Positions 7,706-16,201 are shown, counted from the stretch's first letter. The stretch: 64,000 nucleotides of DNA from Marinobacter sp. SS13-12 (GCF_030227115.1 NZ_JASSUA010000001.1:1674001-1738000); one strand, 5' to 3'. The notes: a model not told the origin generated them from the letters alone. Numbers and translations: made by a program.

Positions 7706-8898
7706 CCCCCTGCCCGTTCCCGCCGAATCAGCAGTACCAAAGCCAGCGCCGCCAGTGACCCCATCACAGCGGCGAAAGTGATCCCGGTCGTCATTAGGCT
7801 GGTCATGCTCGCCATCAATCCCAGGCCGATCACCGGCACCGAGATAGCGATATAGGCCACGACAAAGAACGTGGACGTCACCGCTGCCTTCTCCCCTGCA
7901 GGGCTGGCCGCAGCGATGGCGCCCATGCCGGCGCGGAATGAGATGCCCTGGCCGATACCGGCAATCACAGCACCGCCGATGAACAGCGCGAGGGACTGGG
8001 TGTATATGCCCAGCGCTATCGGAATCACCCCGAGCATCAGGGATGCGCAGCCCAGAGGCAGGCGCAGCCTGAGCGGCAGTGTGCCCTGCAGGAACTGGCC
8101 CAGGGTTGAGGCGATGAAAATGTTGCCGGCCACAACGCCGATCAACAACCGATTGTCGTAGCCCAGCACCTTGCCCATCATCGCCGGGGCGATGGATGTG
8201 AAGAAGCCGCACATGGCGAAGCCCGCGAAACCGGCAATGGCGGCGGGAATAAATACACCGCGGACTTCCGCTGGCACGTTCAGTCGCTGGATGGACAGTT
8301 TGGGGCGAGCGGGTTTCGAGACGGTCTCAGGCGCTGCCCAGATGCAGCACACTGCCAGCACCGCCATGACAATGTGCACCAGAAAGGTCAGGTGCAGTGG
8401 CCAGGGTAGGTACTGGGAAAGAGCGCCAGCTAACATCGGCCCCAGTCCCAGCCCGCCCATATTTGCCGCCGTGGCAAAGAAAGTGGCCTTCTCCCGCCAG
8501 TGAGGCGGGGCCAGTTCAATGACTGCCACCGTGGCTGTGCCGGTAAAGATCCCTGCGGACAGCCCCGACAGCACCCGGCCGGTCAGGATCATCGCCAGGC
8601 CATCGGCCTGCACGAACACCAGGTCACTGATGATGGAGCAAGCCAGGCCCGCAAACAGTAAAGGCCGGCGGCCTATCTGATCAGACCAGCGCCCAGTCAG
8701 TACCAGTGCGGCGATCACACCAAAGGCATAGGCGGCAAAGATGATGGTAATCATCAGGTCGGAAAACCCGAAACTGTCCTGGTAGATCGGGTAAAGAGGC
8801 GTCGGCATGGTGGTGCCGATCATCGTGACACTGAAGGTGAAGGCTGCGCCCAGGAAAATAAGCAGCGGAAACCAGCGGTGTTGCTTGGGTGAGGGCAT
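7699..8898 (-). CDS. Major facilitator superfamily transporter
   Basis: 399 residues, twelve hydrophobic segments, the usual MFS size. The loop between helices 2 and 3 has the family signature GRWSDQIGRRPLLF. RVLSGLSAGIFTGTATVAVIEL resembles helix 4-5 of drug:H+ antiporter-type members, though no substrate can be named. The start ATG at 8898 gives a short cytoplasmic lead MPSPKQHRW before helix 1. The C-terminal residues ERAGGK are followed by a stop lying inside the dispersed repeat, so the end may have been trimmed. Solitary gene. Confidence 0.88.
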   Translation of the reverse strand: MPSPKQHRWFPLLIFLGAAFTFSVTMIGTTMPTPLYPIYQDSFGFSDLMITIIFAAYAFGVIAALVLTGRWSDQIGRRPLLFAGLACSIISDLVFVQADGLAMILTGRVLSGLSAGIFTGTATVAVIELAPPHWREKATFFATAANMGGLGLGPMLAGALSQYLPWPLHLTFLVHIVMAVLAVCCIWAAPETVSKPARPKLSIQRLNVPAEVRGVFIPAAIAGFAGFAMCGFFTSIAPAMMGKVLGYDNRLLIGVVAGNIFIASTLGQFLQGTLPLRLRLPLGCASLMLGVIPIALGIYTQSLALFIGGAVIAGIGQGISFRAGMGAIAAASPAGEKAAVTSTFFVVAYIAISVPVIGLGLMASMTSLMTTGITFAAVMGSLAALALVLLIRRERAGGK

Positions 8899-8963
8899 GC
8901 AGGATTCCCGGTCGGCGATCTTTAAAAGTTGGCTACCCTATCAGAAGGGTCGGGCGAATCGAA

Positions 8964-9050
8964 GGGGATAACGGGGTCAGGTCTTGCCTTTTGCTCTCTT
9001 GCGAATTTTGGGAAGGCGTAGCAGTCTAGCTAACTGATTTAATGCCGGTT
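8964..9050 (+). repeat. RAYT-associated-like intergenic sequence
   Basis: Contains GGGGTCAGGTCTTGCCTTTT and GGAAGGCGTAGCAGTCTAGC. Strings of this kind are, from memory, common at the ends of REP-associated tyrosine (Y1) transposase loci in gammaproteobacteria. No transposase is attached here; a RAYT N-terminal remnant lies at 13941. Confidence 0.45.
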
Positions 9051-9056
9051 AAGAAC

Positions 9057-9094
9057 GAAAACCGGGACAGATCTATTTTCAGCCCCGGTTTTCC
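9057..9094. repeat. Dispersed repeat with inverted partner (hairpin)
   Basis: AAAACCGGGACAGATCTATT followed by CAGCCCCGGTTTTCC. The AAAACCGGG and CCCCGGTTTT arms can pair to a stem-loop. It lies at the 3' break of the rlmF fragment. Confidence 0.6.
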
Positions 9095-9170
9095 CTAACA
9101 TTGTCGGCTTTTGAAACCAGGTTGCTAAACCAGCGGCATTGAGTTGAATAGACCTGGCTTTCGGATCGGG
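9079..9170 (-). pseudogene. rlmF 3'-region fragment
   Basis: The minus strand encodes SESQVYSTQCRWFSNLVSKA, which matches the conserved segment of the RlmF-type protein at 23780-24578 (RESQVYSTQCRWFTSLVSKA) almost residue for residue. It is cut off after ADNV, where the repeat hairpin starts. It is therefore a short orphan copy of a 23S rRNA m6A1618 methyltransferase segment. A long open frame that reads through it from 9852 is a shadow of the S41 gene. Confidence 0.8.
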
Positions 9171-9237
9171 TCTTTTCCGGTGCGCTACACTTCCAGACAA
9201 CAGTTATCTTCTCAACTGTCTGTGTGGGAGAGTCACA

Positions 9238-9396
9238 ATGCAGGACTACGAACTCTATTACTGGGGCCTGCCCTTTCGCGGTAATTTTATTCAACTTTTT
9301 CTGGCGGAGGTTCGGGCGGATTACCGCAAGCTGGATGCCAGCGAGGTCTACCCTGATAAAAGCCTGAACATCCGGTACCCCGGGACTGTAGCCTGA
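9238..9396 (+). pseudogene. Glutathione S-transferase N-terminal fragment
   Basis: A 52-codon frame begins MQDYELYYWGLPFRGNFIQL, the first strand and helix of a GST thioredoxin-fold domain (normally ~80 residues, followed by a helical domain to ~220). It then reaches LNIRYPGTVA and stops. The cis-Pro region and the whole C-terminal domain are missing. It is truncated immediately in front of the S41 peptidase gene. Non-functional as a GST; whether the few terminal residues come from the original 3' end cannot be told here. Confidence 0.7.
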
Positions 9397-9432
9397 CGTC
9401 TGAAAACAACAGAAATGGACCTGGAGTCCGCT

Positions 9433-10779
9433 ATGAAAACCGCCCAACGCCGCGGCAGTTCTCTTTCCAGCCCTGATTTTGCGCGCCTGCAGGGTGTCTG
9501 GCGTTCCCAGGGTTACGGCAATGTGTTGCTGATCGAGGAAGATTGGTACACCCTCTTTGAAGAAACCAGCATCAGCTGTCTGAAGATTCATGCGGGCAGT
9601 ATTGAAGAACTCGGCCACTATTACGAAGATTTGGCGGTATCCTCTGGTGGCCAGGCGTTCAGTGCCCATCGGGTAACTGGAGTAGCACGCATCAGATTCC
9701 GTCGCCTGAAAGGATTGCCCGCCAGTGTCACTGAAAGTCACAGGCACAGGGCAAAGGATCCGCAATACAACTTTGACGTTTTCTGGCGAACCTTTCACGA
9801 GCAATACGCCCTGTTTGAACTCAAGGGTGTGGCCTGGGACCGGGCGCATCATGACTATCTTCCCCAGATTAACCCGAACACATCCCAGGAAACGCTTTTT
9901 GCCATCATGGTTGCGATGCTACGGCCCCTGAAGGATGGCCATATTCGTCTGCATTCACCCTGGGGTCATTACAGCGCAGGTGCCCAGCCGGCGCTCTTCA
10001 GGCGGCTGACACAGGAACTTGAAGACGCCAATGATGACCGGGAGCTCACCAGCTACCTGGGCGATCTCAAAGAGTCGGCGCGTGACGTGATCCATGAGGA
10101 TTATCTCGCAAGCGCCGTTAGCCATGGTGGCAACCGGCTGGTGGAGTGGGGGTGCCTTAATGACCTCATCGGTTACCTGAACATCCGGGCCATGGCCGGA
10201 CAAAGCGGCAAGTCAGGCAAACCGGCTGCGGATCTCAGTGCGGTCGATAGTGTGATGAAGAGGGTGCTGGCAGATGTTGGCGAGCTCCCCAATCTCGTGG
10301 TCGATCTTCGCAATAATGGTGGGGGGTACGATGGTGTCGCACTGCGCTTTTCAGCGTACCTGATGGATCGCAAACGGCTGGCTTTCACCAAGTCAGCCCG
10401 TCATGGCAATGGATTCACCGGAAAGCAGTCTGTCTATGTCACGCCTGTCGATGAGACTTACCAGGGCAACCTGTTTGTGCTGACCAGCGAGCTAACGGCC
10501 AGTGCCGCAGAAATCTTCGTGCTCTCATTGCTGCAGCATCCCCGTCTCATTCTTATTGGCGAGCCTACCCAGGGCATCCTTTCCGACACGCTCGAGCGCC
10601 ATCTGCCAAATGGCTGGCACCTGACCTTGTCCAATGAAATCTACCGGGCCTACGACGGTGAAATATACGAAGATGTCGGCATCCCGCCACACATCCGTCT
10701 CAAGTACCTTGGCCGAAAAGGGCGCGAGGAAGGCAAAGACCCGATGCTGGAGCGGGTAATTAAGCTGGTCGGCGTATGA
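9433..10779 (+). CDS. S41-family peptidase (tail-specific/tricorn-type)
   Basis: About 448 residues from the ATG at 9433 (GGAG 6 bases upstream; an ATG 18 bases earlier is possible). The C-terminal ~200 residues form the S41 core: LPNLVVDLRNNGGGYDGVAL, the nucleophile region LTSELTASAAEIFVLSL (Ser in TASAAE), GEPTQGILSDT and LPNGWHLTLSNEIYRA with YEDVGIPPH. The N-terminal part has a short beta-rich domain and a helical segment; no PDZ domain is obvious and there is no signal peptide, so it is probably cytoplasmic. The next gene overlaps by four bases. Confidence 0.85.
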   Translation: MKTAQRRGSSLSSPDFARLQGVWRSQGYGNVLLIEEDWYTLFEETSISCLKIHAGSIEELGHYYEDLAVSSGGQAFSAHRVTGVARIRFRRLKGLPASVTESHRHRAKDPQYNFDVFWRTFHEQYALFELKGVAWDRAHHDYLPQINPNTSQETLFAIMVAMLRPLKDGHIRLHSPWGHYSAGAQPALFRRLTQELEDANDDRELTSYLGDLKESARDVIHEDYLASAVSHGGNRLVEWGCLNDLIGYLNIRAMAGQSGKSGKPAADLSAVDSVMKRVLADVGELPNLVVDLRNNGGGYDGVALRFSAYLMDRKRLAFTKSARHGNGFTGKQSVYVTPVDETYQGNLFVLTSELTASAAEIFVLSLLQHPRLILIGEPTQGILSDTLERHLPNGWHLTLSNEIYRAYDGEIYEDVGIPPHIRLKYLGRKGREEGKDPMLERVIKLVGV

Positions 10780-11072
10780 ATACTTACTCTATTTTTAGAG
10801 AGATCGATTCACTGGTTTCTGTTGTTGAAGCCATGCAGCATGATCTCTCCAGAAGCACTTTCGACACGATGAAAATCGTTGCAGACGAAGTGCCGTATTT
10901 TCGCTTGGAGCGGGTTCGGAGCTTGGTAGAAAGCAAAAGCGATTCGTTCTTTCAGTTTGCTCGCACCCTCAACAGAAAAGCAGAGAGATTTTCTGGACGC
11001 TATGTTGAATTCATCAAGCCTGCTTCTCGTGGGGCCTACATACCCGTTGGTATCGACGTTGATGATGTCTGA
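10776..11072 (+). CDS. Hypothetical protein coupled to S41 peptidase
   Basis: 98 residues. The ATG overlaps the S41 stop (ATGA), so translation is coupled. Predicted mostly helical (IDSLVSVVEAMQHDLSR, FFQFARTLNRKAERFSG) with a distinctive tail FIKPASRGAYIPVGIDVDDV. No family recognised, no signal or membrane segment. The coupling suggests a shared job with the peptidase. Confidence 0.55.
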   Translation: MNTYSIFREIDSLVSVVEAMQHDLSRSTFDTMKIVADEVPYFRLERVRSLVESKSDSFFQFARTLNRKAERFSGRYVEFIKPASRGAYIPVGIDVDDV

Positions 11073-11167
11073 TTTGAAATAACAGAGTCCCGGGTTTCCC
11101 TTTGGTGAACTTATTTACGGGGTTTTATCGTAAAATCTGTCTTGATCCGCAATGTCAGGAGCTTTTT

Positions 11168-11337
11168 ATGCGTACGTTTGTTTCAGTGAGGGCTGTCCTG
11201 ACAAAGATACGGAGATAAACCTTTATTGCCGAAGTGGAAACAGAGCCGGTAAAGCGAAATCTGCCCTGGAAAGTGCTGGCTACACCAATGTGAACAACAT
11301 GGGTAGCGTTGCCGAGGCGCGGGAGGCGCGCGAGTGA
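11168..11337 (+). pseudogene. Rhodanese (PspE/GlpE-type) with middle deleted
   Basis: The 5' end is intact: AGGAG upstream of ATG at 11168 and MRTFVSVRAVL, the beginning of a signal peptide. The frame then runs into a stop. In the other frame the C-terminal rhodanese part appears: DTEINLYCRSGNRAGKAKSA, with the catalytic Cys loop CRSGNR, then LESAGYTNVNNMGSV and a stop at 11337. About 50-60 central codons are missing and the two ends are out of frame. The stop of the tail lies 22 bp before the next broken gene. Confidence 0.75.
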
Positions 11338-11359
11338 TTGACCGAAGGAGAAAAGCGAT

Positions 11360-12039
11360 ATGAGCACAGCTTCAGCGGCCTATCCAGTCGGTACGCCCGG
11401 TATTCCCTGGGGCGACGCGGAACGTGCTGAGTGGCTGTCACGGCAGACCCGTCAACGCAGTTACAAGTCCGACGTATTGATCGTGGTCGAGCGCCTGCGT
11501 TCGCGCTTCGACGTGCAAGAGTACGGCCGCCTGGAATATGGCCCGGACGTTTATCCGTTGATGGCGATCCGCAGCCGCGACTGGCGTGCCGATCGGCCGG
11601 TGGTGCTGATTACGGGCGGAGTGCATGGCTATGAAACAAGCGGTCTCCACGGGGCGCTGCAGTTCGTTGAACAAATGGCAAACCGTTTGAGCCGGGTAAC
11701 ATTCCGGATGGCTTCTACCTGGTGGATGACACCGAGGGCCTGCAGCCGGAATTCCAGCAGGCTTTGATAGAGGCGGTGGAAAAGGTCACCCATATTGCAC
11801 AAGCTGATGACAACGGCGAGATCCTAGGCTCACCGGCGGCCGGCCGGGGCGTTATTCAGTATCCGCTGGCGCAGCTTGGCCTTTGCACCAGCATGACCAA
11901 TGCCCGCTACAGGACCACCACCGAGGTCTACCCGGACAGCGACCGGGTGACCCCCGAGCAATGCAACGCCGCGCAGGTTGCCGCGGTGTGTGCGGCGATC
12001 GACTATGCGCTGGCAGTAGGAAAATCGGGATCGCTTTAG
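11360..12039 (+). pseudogene. M14-family metallocarboxypeptidase with internal deletion and frameshift
   Basis: The first ~110 codons read as an M14 peptidase: AYPVGTPGIPWGDAERAEWL, then DRPVVLITGGVHGYETSGLH, where HGYE carries the zinc-binding H and E. Just after FVEQMANRLSR the frame breaks; the other frame resumes with IPDGFYLVDDTEGLQPEFQQ and continues through IIQYPLAQLGLCTSMTNARY-like sequence to a stop at 12039. The central region with the third zinc ligand is missing. AAGGAG precedes the start ATG at 11360, so the original translation signal is kept. It is followed 18 bp later by tRNA-Gly. Confidence 0.7.
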
Positions 12040-12057
12040 TATATTGGGCCGCAGGAT

Positions 12058-12131
12058 GCGGGTGTAGCTCAATGGCAGAGCAGAAGCTTCCCAAGCTTAC
12101 GACGAGGGTTCGATTCCCTTCACCCGCTCCA
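12058..12131 (+). tRNA. glyU: tRNA-Gly (anticodon CCC)
   Basis: 74 nt including encoded CCA. Acceptor stem GCGGGTG/CACCCGC, D-arm GCTCAATGGCAGAGC, anticodon loop TTCCCAA (CCC), T-arm GAGGGTTCGATTCCCTT, then TCCA. It follows the E. coli glyU pattern closely. The first anticodon-stem pair is a G-A mismatch. A promoter-like TATATT lies about 20 bp upstream. Confidence 0.93.
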
Positions 12132-12163
12132 GTCAGTGCCCGCGCCCGGTTTTCCCGAGAGGC

Positions 12164-13789
12164 CTAGGTTCTCCCTGCCAACGCCTGTATTCGTTCGATA
12201 GAGCCGCGCTCCGTTTCCGGGGCCATCTCCAGCAGTCGACGGGACCACTGCGTGGCGGACTCGGTATCGCCAGCCAGATCGGCCGCGCGCGCCGCTCCCT
12301 CCAGCGTGTTATACCGGTTTGGCCAGGTCTGATCGGACTGTTCATAAGCGGCGAGGGCCTCGGCCGGTCGATCCAGGGCGACAAGCAGATCGCCAAGCGC
12401 CTCGTAGGGTGGGAGAAGGGCGCCCGGGGTGACCGGATGCTTCTCGACACTGGCTTCCAGTTCCCCGGCGGAACGCATCAGTTCGATCGCACGTTCTGGT
12501 TCACCCTCGGCTTTCGCAATCCACCCGGCAAGGATCCTACGATCCACCTCGATGTAGGTCGAGAATCGCTGGTCGGCCGCGGACCGGGCGGCTTCCGCCA
12601 GAGACTCCAGGCGCTGTTCGGCCTCGCGAGCGGCCTCCAGATCACCGGTGTGGACGGCTCCAAGCCCGTGTGCAAACGAGCTCAGAGCCTCGGGCCAGGC
12701 GAACTTGTCCCAGCTGATATAGTCGACAGCGCGAGGGGTGATGGAGGCGGCTGCCTCCCAATCCCGTGCCTCTACGGTCAACCTTGCGGGAATGGATGCC
12801 AGGTGGAATGCGCCGGGGAAATTTGCCTGGTGTGGTCCGTTGGCCCGGGCAGATTCCCAAACACTGCGTGCAGCGCTGTCTTCACCCCGCTGAAGGTGGC
12901 CATAGACCAGATAATCAAGGGCATGAACGTAGTGGAACGACGTGGCGTCATCCACCTTGTGATCGACCGCCACGTCTGCGGACTGCTGATTCCAGTCAAT
13001 CGTCCGGGGCCAGTCACCAAGCCGCACATAGATGTGAGATGGCATGTGCAAGGCATGGGGAACGCTGGGGGCTATCCCGGAATAGGAGTCCACGATTGAC
13101 GTGGCGTTGGAGGCGCGACCATCGGCGTCCGTGGCGTGTATGGAGTAATGCACTGCCCCGGGATGGGTGGGCTCGGTCTCCCAAACCCCGCGCAGTACCT
13201 TTTCTGCTTCGTTGTGCAGTGCTATGCGGTCTTCGGCGGACAGCGCCAGCGTCAGGCGGGACAAGGCATAGAGTGTTGCGACATTAGGGTCATCCGGGAA
13301 GGCTTGGTAGGCCTGCTCCATGCCCTCAATCCAGCCGGCCAGCCGCTCCCGGACCTGGTCGGTATCCGGCTCAAAGAATGCAGCGGTAGCGTCTATCAGC
13401 AGCCGTTCACGCTCAGTCTCGGCAGAGTTACGGGCTTGCTGGACTGCCTGGCGACCCCGGGAAATATCCTCAGTACTCGGTGTGGTGCCCCACAAGGGCT
13501 GGAACAGCGACGTGGCTACACCCCAATGCGCCATGGCACAGTCGGGATCGGCCTGAATAATGGCGTTGAATTCGGCGCGGGCCTGGGTGTACATCATGTG
13601 ATGCATCATGCCCAGTGCGTGATTGACGTCAGCGCGCACACTGTCATGACAGTCGGCCTGCAAATTGACGGTGCCGATGCCATCTCCGGCGCTATGGGGG
13701 TGACCATCATTCATGGTGTCCTGATGCGCCGATGCGGGAGGAACAAAGCTTATAGTGACGGCAAGTGCCAAGCGAGAGATTGTATTCAT
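12164..13789 (-). CDS. Periplasmic TPR-repeat protein
   Basis: About 541 residues from the ATG at 13789, chosen because it gives a clean signal peptide (MNTISRLALAVTISFVPPAS); an ATG 42 bases upstream would spoil it. The mature part starts with a His-rich stretch (HQDTMNDGHPHSAGDG). Repeated TPR-like helices follow: MMYTQARAEFNAIIQADPDC, EALGDLLVALDRPAEALAAY, AARAADLAGDTESATQW. It contains several H-x-H elements (VHYSIHATD, VPHALHMPSHIYVRLGDW) that could bind metal. GC is visibly higher than in the flanking DNA and it lies next to a tRNA gene, so acquisition is possible. Function unknown. Confidence 0.75.
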   Translation of the reverse strand: MNTISRLALAVTISFVPPASAHQDTMNDGHPHSAGDGIGTVNLQADCHDSVRADVNHALGMMHHMMYTQARAEFNAIIQADPDCAMAHWGVATSLFQPLWGTTPSTEDISRGRQAVQQARNSAETERERLLIDATAAFFEPDTDQVRERLAGWIEGMEQAYQAFPDDPNVATLYALSRLTLALSAEDRIALHNEAEKVLRGVWETEPTHPGAVHYSIHATDADGRASNATSIVDSYSGIAPSVPHALHMPSHIYVRLGDWPRTIDWNQQSADVAVDHKVDDATSFHYVHALDYLVYGHLQRGEDSAARSVWESARANGPHQANFPGAFHLASIPARLTVEARDWEAAASITPRAVDYISWDKFAWPEALSSFAHGLGAVHTGDLEAAREAEQRLESLAEAARSAADQRFSTYIEVDRRILAGWIAKAEGEPERAIELMRSAGELEASVEKHPVTPGALLPPYEALGDLLVALDRPAEALAAYEQSDQTWPNRYNTLEGAARAADLAGDTESATQWSRRLLEMAPETERGSIERIQALAGRT

Positions 13790-13940
13790 GACATGACTCC
13801 ATGTGGACCGTGTTGCTGGTGGAGCCGGCATGTTTACTGCGGTCAGAGTCTGAATGCGAACTGCCAGTTACTGGCCCTGCATGCGCAGCTTACAACCTAC
13901 AATTTACTCCTATCTGTGGTTTACAAGCAAAGAGACGCGA

Positions 13941-13983
13941 ATGCCCAGCCAGGCCAGGATGATTGTGCCCGGTTTTCACGATC
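13941..13983 (+). pseudogene. RAYT (REP-associated Y1 transposase) N-terminal remnant
   Basis: ATG followed by PSQARMIVPGFHDPVW. The first residues match the stereotyped start of RAYT proteins (M-P-x-x-x-R-x-V-P-G-x-x-H-H). The catalytic HUH and Tyr parts are gone; the frame stops within 20 codons. Upstream TTACAACCTACAATTTACTC is also typical of the approach to such genes. Confidence 0.55.
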
Positions 13984-14060
13984 CTGTGTGGCCATTCGTA
14001 TGATCAGGTGAGCACAAACTTTCGTATCGTTCTTGAGCGAACGATGACGGGAACACAGAA

Positions 14061-14501
14061 ATGAGCTTCAGTTTTATTGTTACCGGAAGGCAAACCATTC
14101 TGACGGTGGTGCTTTCGCTTATTACGTGGACTACTCACGGGGCTGACATGAACAGGCTGAGCGACTACCAGTGGAAAAACCGACTCATTCTGGTTCAAGC
14201 CGCAGATGAGAATGCCAGCGAGATCGAAACACTCAGGAGTGCCTGGGCCGAAGTTGATGACCGTGATATTGTCTGGTTTGTGAACACTGGGTCAGACGTG
14301 GTTTCAAATCAGAAAGCTCTTTCGAGCAGACTCGAGAGCGACGTCAAGGCTCTGCTTGAAGAGTCCCGTTCGGATGAGAGGGTGCTGTTGATAGGCAAAG
14401 ACGGCGGTATCAAAAGCCGCGAGTCCAGCCTCGACCTTCACACTATTTTCCGCCGTATCGACGCCATGCCCATGCGCATCCGCGAAATGCGCGCTAATTG
14501 A
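14061..14501 (+). CDS. DUF4174-family periplasmic protein
   Basis: 146 residues. N-terminal hydrophobic signal (TILTVVLSLITWTTHGA) followed by the DUF4174 opening LSDYQWKNRLILVQAADENA, then DRDIVWFVNTG, ERVLLIGKDGGIKSRE and a C-terminal helix FRRIDAMPMRIREM. Members have a thioredoxin-like fold without catalytic cysteines, and this one also lacks Cys in the relevant place. The role of the family is not established. Monocistronic. Confidence 0.82.
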   Translation: MSFSFIVTGRQTILTVVLSLITWTTHGADMNRLSDYQWKNRLILVQAADENASEIETLRSAWAEVDDRDIVWFVNTGSDVVSNQKALSSRLESDVKALLEESRSDERVLLIGKDGGIKSRESSLDLHTIFRRIDAMPMRIREMRAN

Positions 14502-14528
14502 AGCAGCACCAGCGATTAAATCCGAGAG

Positions 14529-14617
14529 AAACCGGGAAAGACCAATTTCTCAGAGGATTTAACGACATAGAATTGGCGAATGGTATCGACTGGGTGGTTG
14601 TGTAGCGCCCAGATAAC
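14529..14617 (+). repeat. Long form (~88 bp) of the dispersed repeat, second copy
   Basis: AAACCGGGAAAGACCAATTT through CATAGAATTGGCGAATGG to CGCCCAGATAACA. Matches 7261-7349 along its length. It lies just before the TTG start of the solute-binding protein gene. Confidence 0.72.
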
Positions 14618-14643
14618 AGGCCCAGAGCTCCTCAGAGGTAACC

Positions 14644-15438
14644 TTGGCGAATAAGCAGTTTTTGGAAGGATTTTCGGCGCCGTTTTTTCTCGCGTTTCTG
14701 TTTGTATTCCTGGCTTTGCCGGGTGTCTCGATGGGAAGCAACAATCTGACATTCGCGTTCGGCGAAAAATCACCGCCTTACAGTTCCTCGCTTGACGACA
14801 GGGCTACCGGGCTGTTTCCGGATTTGGTGCAGCTGACGTTCAGGTTTATCCCTGGCTACACCACGGAACATGTGGTGGTGCCCTGGGCCAGGGCACAGTA
14901 CAACGTGCGACTGGGCCTTACCGATGGCCTGCTCACCTATCCGTCGGAGGAGCGACAGGAATACGCCATTTTTTCAGCCAGACCACTCTTCACGCAGAAC
15001 TTTGGCCATCTGGTTTACTCGTCTGACAACCCCAACATAGACCTGATCGAATCGGCTACCAGCTTTACTGACTTGTCCAGTCTGACGGTGATCGTCGAGA
15101 AGGGCTCCCAATGGGAAGAGGACAATATTCCTGAGTACCTGGAACGTGTGCCGGGCCGGAGCGTGAAGGCGATGATGCATCTGCTTATGCTACGGGAGGC
15201 CGGAGATTTCATGGTGCAGCCCGCTGAAGACGCCCGGTTCATTGCTCGACAACTTGGCTATTCGAAGAAGCTGAAAATTCGCAAGGTTGATTTTATTCCG
15301 AATGCCCGGATCCCTTTCCACATTGGCGTTTCGCGGAAGCTTCCGGCCGCTATGGACGTGATCAATCAGGTTGATGCGGTCATGCAGGATGCCGAATTCC
15401 AATCACAACTGAACATATTGATCGAAAGTTATCGATAA
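14644..15438 (+). CDS. Family 3 extracellular solute-binding protein-like
   Basis: 264 residues, TTG start supported by AGAGG 6 bases upstream. Signal peptide (FFLAFLFVFLALPGVSMGS). The mature part begins LTFAFGEKSPPYSSSLDD and has TGLFPDLVQLTFRFIPGY, VPWARAQYNVRLGLTDG and a C-terminal lobe, the layout of PBPb-type two-lobed binding proteins that recognise amino-acid-like ligands. No transporter permease is nearby. Such orphan proteins in Marinobacter relatives are common. Ligand unknown. Confidence 0.78.
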   Translation: MANKQFLEGFSAPFFLAFLFVFLALPGVSMGSNNLTFAFGEKSPPYSSSLDDRATGLFPDLVQLTFRFIPGYTTEHVVVPWARAQYNVRLGLTDGLLTYPSEERQEYAIFSARPLFTQNFGHLVYSSDNPNIDLIESATSFTDLSSLTVIVEKGSQWEEDNIPEYLERVPGRSVKAMMHLLMLREAGDFMVQPAEDARFIARQLGYSKKLKIRKVDFIPNARIPFHIGVSRKLPAAMDVINQVDAVMQDAEFQSQLNILIESYR

Positions 15439-15475
15439 CGGTGGCCGTCTTTGAGGGATTAGAAGGGGCGTAAGC

Positions 15476-15633
15476 ATGCAAATCGGAGTGATCGCAGACA
15501 CCCACAGTAAAATGCGTCCCGAAGCCCTGAGGTATTGAAAGGCTCGGAGCTGATCCTTCATGCCGGTGACGTGGGGCGGCTGCAGGTGAGCGAAGACGGT
15601 GTGATTGGTGAGATTATCGAGCTGGCGGTCTGA
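15476..15633 (+). pseudogene. Internally deleted second copy of the YfcE-type phosphodiesterase gene
   Basis: Near-identical to the intact gene at 20759-21214 at both ends, including the approach (AAGGGGCG before the ATG) and about 50 bp after the stop. One base is missing near codon 17, and 297 bp of the middle are gone. The join is GTGGGGCGG|CTGCAGGTGAG. In the intact gene GGGCGG occurs at 20858-20863 and again at 21155-21160, exactly the two edges of the deletion. The ends MQIGVIADTHSKMRPEAL and GEIIELAV remain. Confidence 0.9.
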
Positions 15634-15874
15634 TCTCGAAGCAATGCGCCTGACCTACCACGGCACTGTGGACTGGCCCGATTTTTCCGGTGAAAGTAAA
15701 AACTGGGAGCGCGAACGTCTTGTTCAGGTCCGATTCATAAGGTATGCGCATCCTTTACATTTTGTAACCTATTGAAATATAAATAAAAGGTAAGGGTGGC
15801 AACGTGTGTGTTTCTGATATTCTCGGGTCGTTCGAAAAACTGCCAAGTGCCTGATGGGCCGATGGAGAAAATCA

Positions 15875-16201
15875 ATGAAAATGAAATCACTGCTCGTTTT
15901 TCTATCTCTGAGTGCCACCTCATTGGTTGCCGTTGCGGATGACACAGCCGACGCCGCGCTAGGTGGCGGTATTGGCGGAGCGATTGGGGCTGCCATCGGC
16001 AACGAGGTAGGTGGCAGAGATGGTGCTATTCTCGGCGGTGCCGTCGGTGCGGCAACGGGAACAGCCATTACCACCAAAGATCATAGAGACTACGATCGCG
16101 ACCATGATCGCCGTCGGCATGACTACGACGATCGCCGTTCTTACCGGAAGTCTGGTGGCCATTTCTGCCCACCGGGCCAGGCGAAAAAGGGCAACTGCTG
16201 A
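15875..16201 (+). CDS. Glycine-zipper outer-membrane/periplasmic protein
   Basis: 108 residues from the ATG at 15875 (GGAG 8 bases upstream). Signal peptide, then a glycine zipper (GGGIGGAIGAAIGNEVGG and GAILGGAVGAATGTA) of the kind that inserts in or spans membranes, then a strongly charged Asp/Arg/His/Tyr stretch (DYDRDHDRRRHDYDDRR) and a tail with two cysteines (CPPGQAKKGNC). Similar to YMGG/glycine-zipper 2TM envelope proteins. Monocistronic, followed by a repeat hairpin. Confidence 0.78.
   Translation: MKMKSLLVFLSLSATSLVAVADDTADAALGGGIGGAIGAAIGNEVGGRDGAILGGAVGAATGTAITTKDHRDYDRDHDRRRHDYDDRRSYRKSGGHFCPPGQAKKGNC

Noticed and set aside
3311..9094. Row of single-gene modules as an integron cassette array
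   Set aside because: No integrase, no attC core (GTTRRRY/RYYYAAC) pairs, and genes face both ways. The repeats look REP/RAYT-like instead.
9079..9852. 257-codon leftward open frame opposite the S41 peptidase
   Set aside because: Only the last ~30 codons (rlmF fragment) are real; the remainder is antisense to the S41 gene.
11168..12039. Frameshifts in rhodanese and M14 genes as sequencing errors
   Set aside because: In each case a central block of coding sequence is missing, not a single base, so an indel error cannot explain them.
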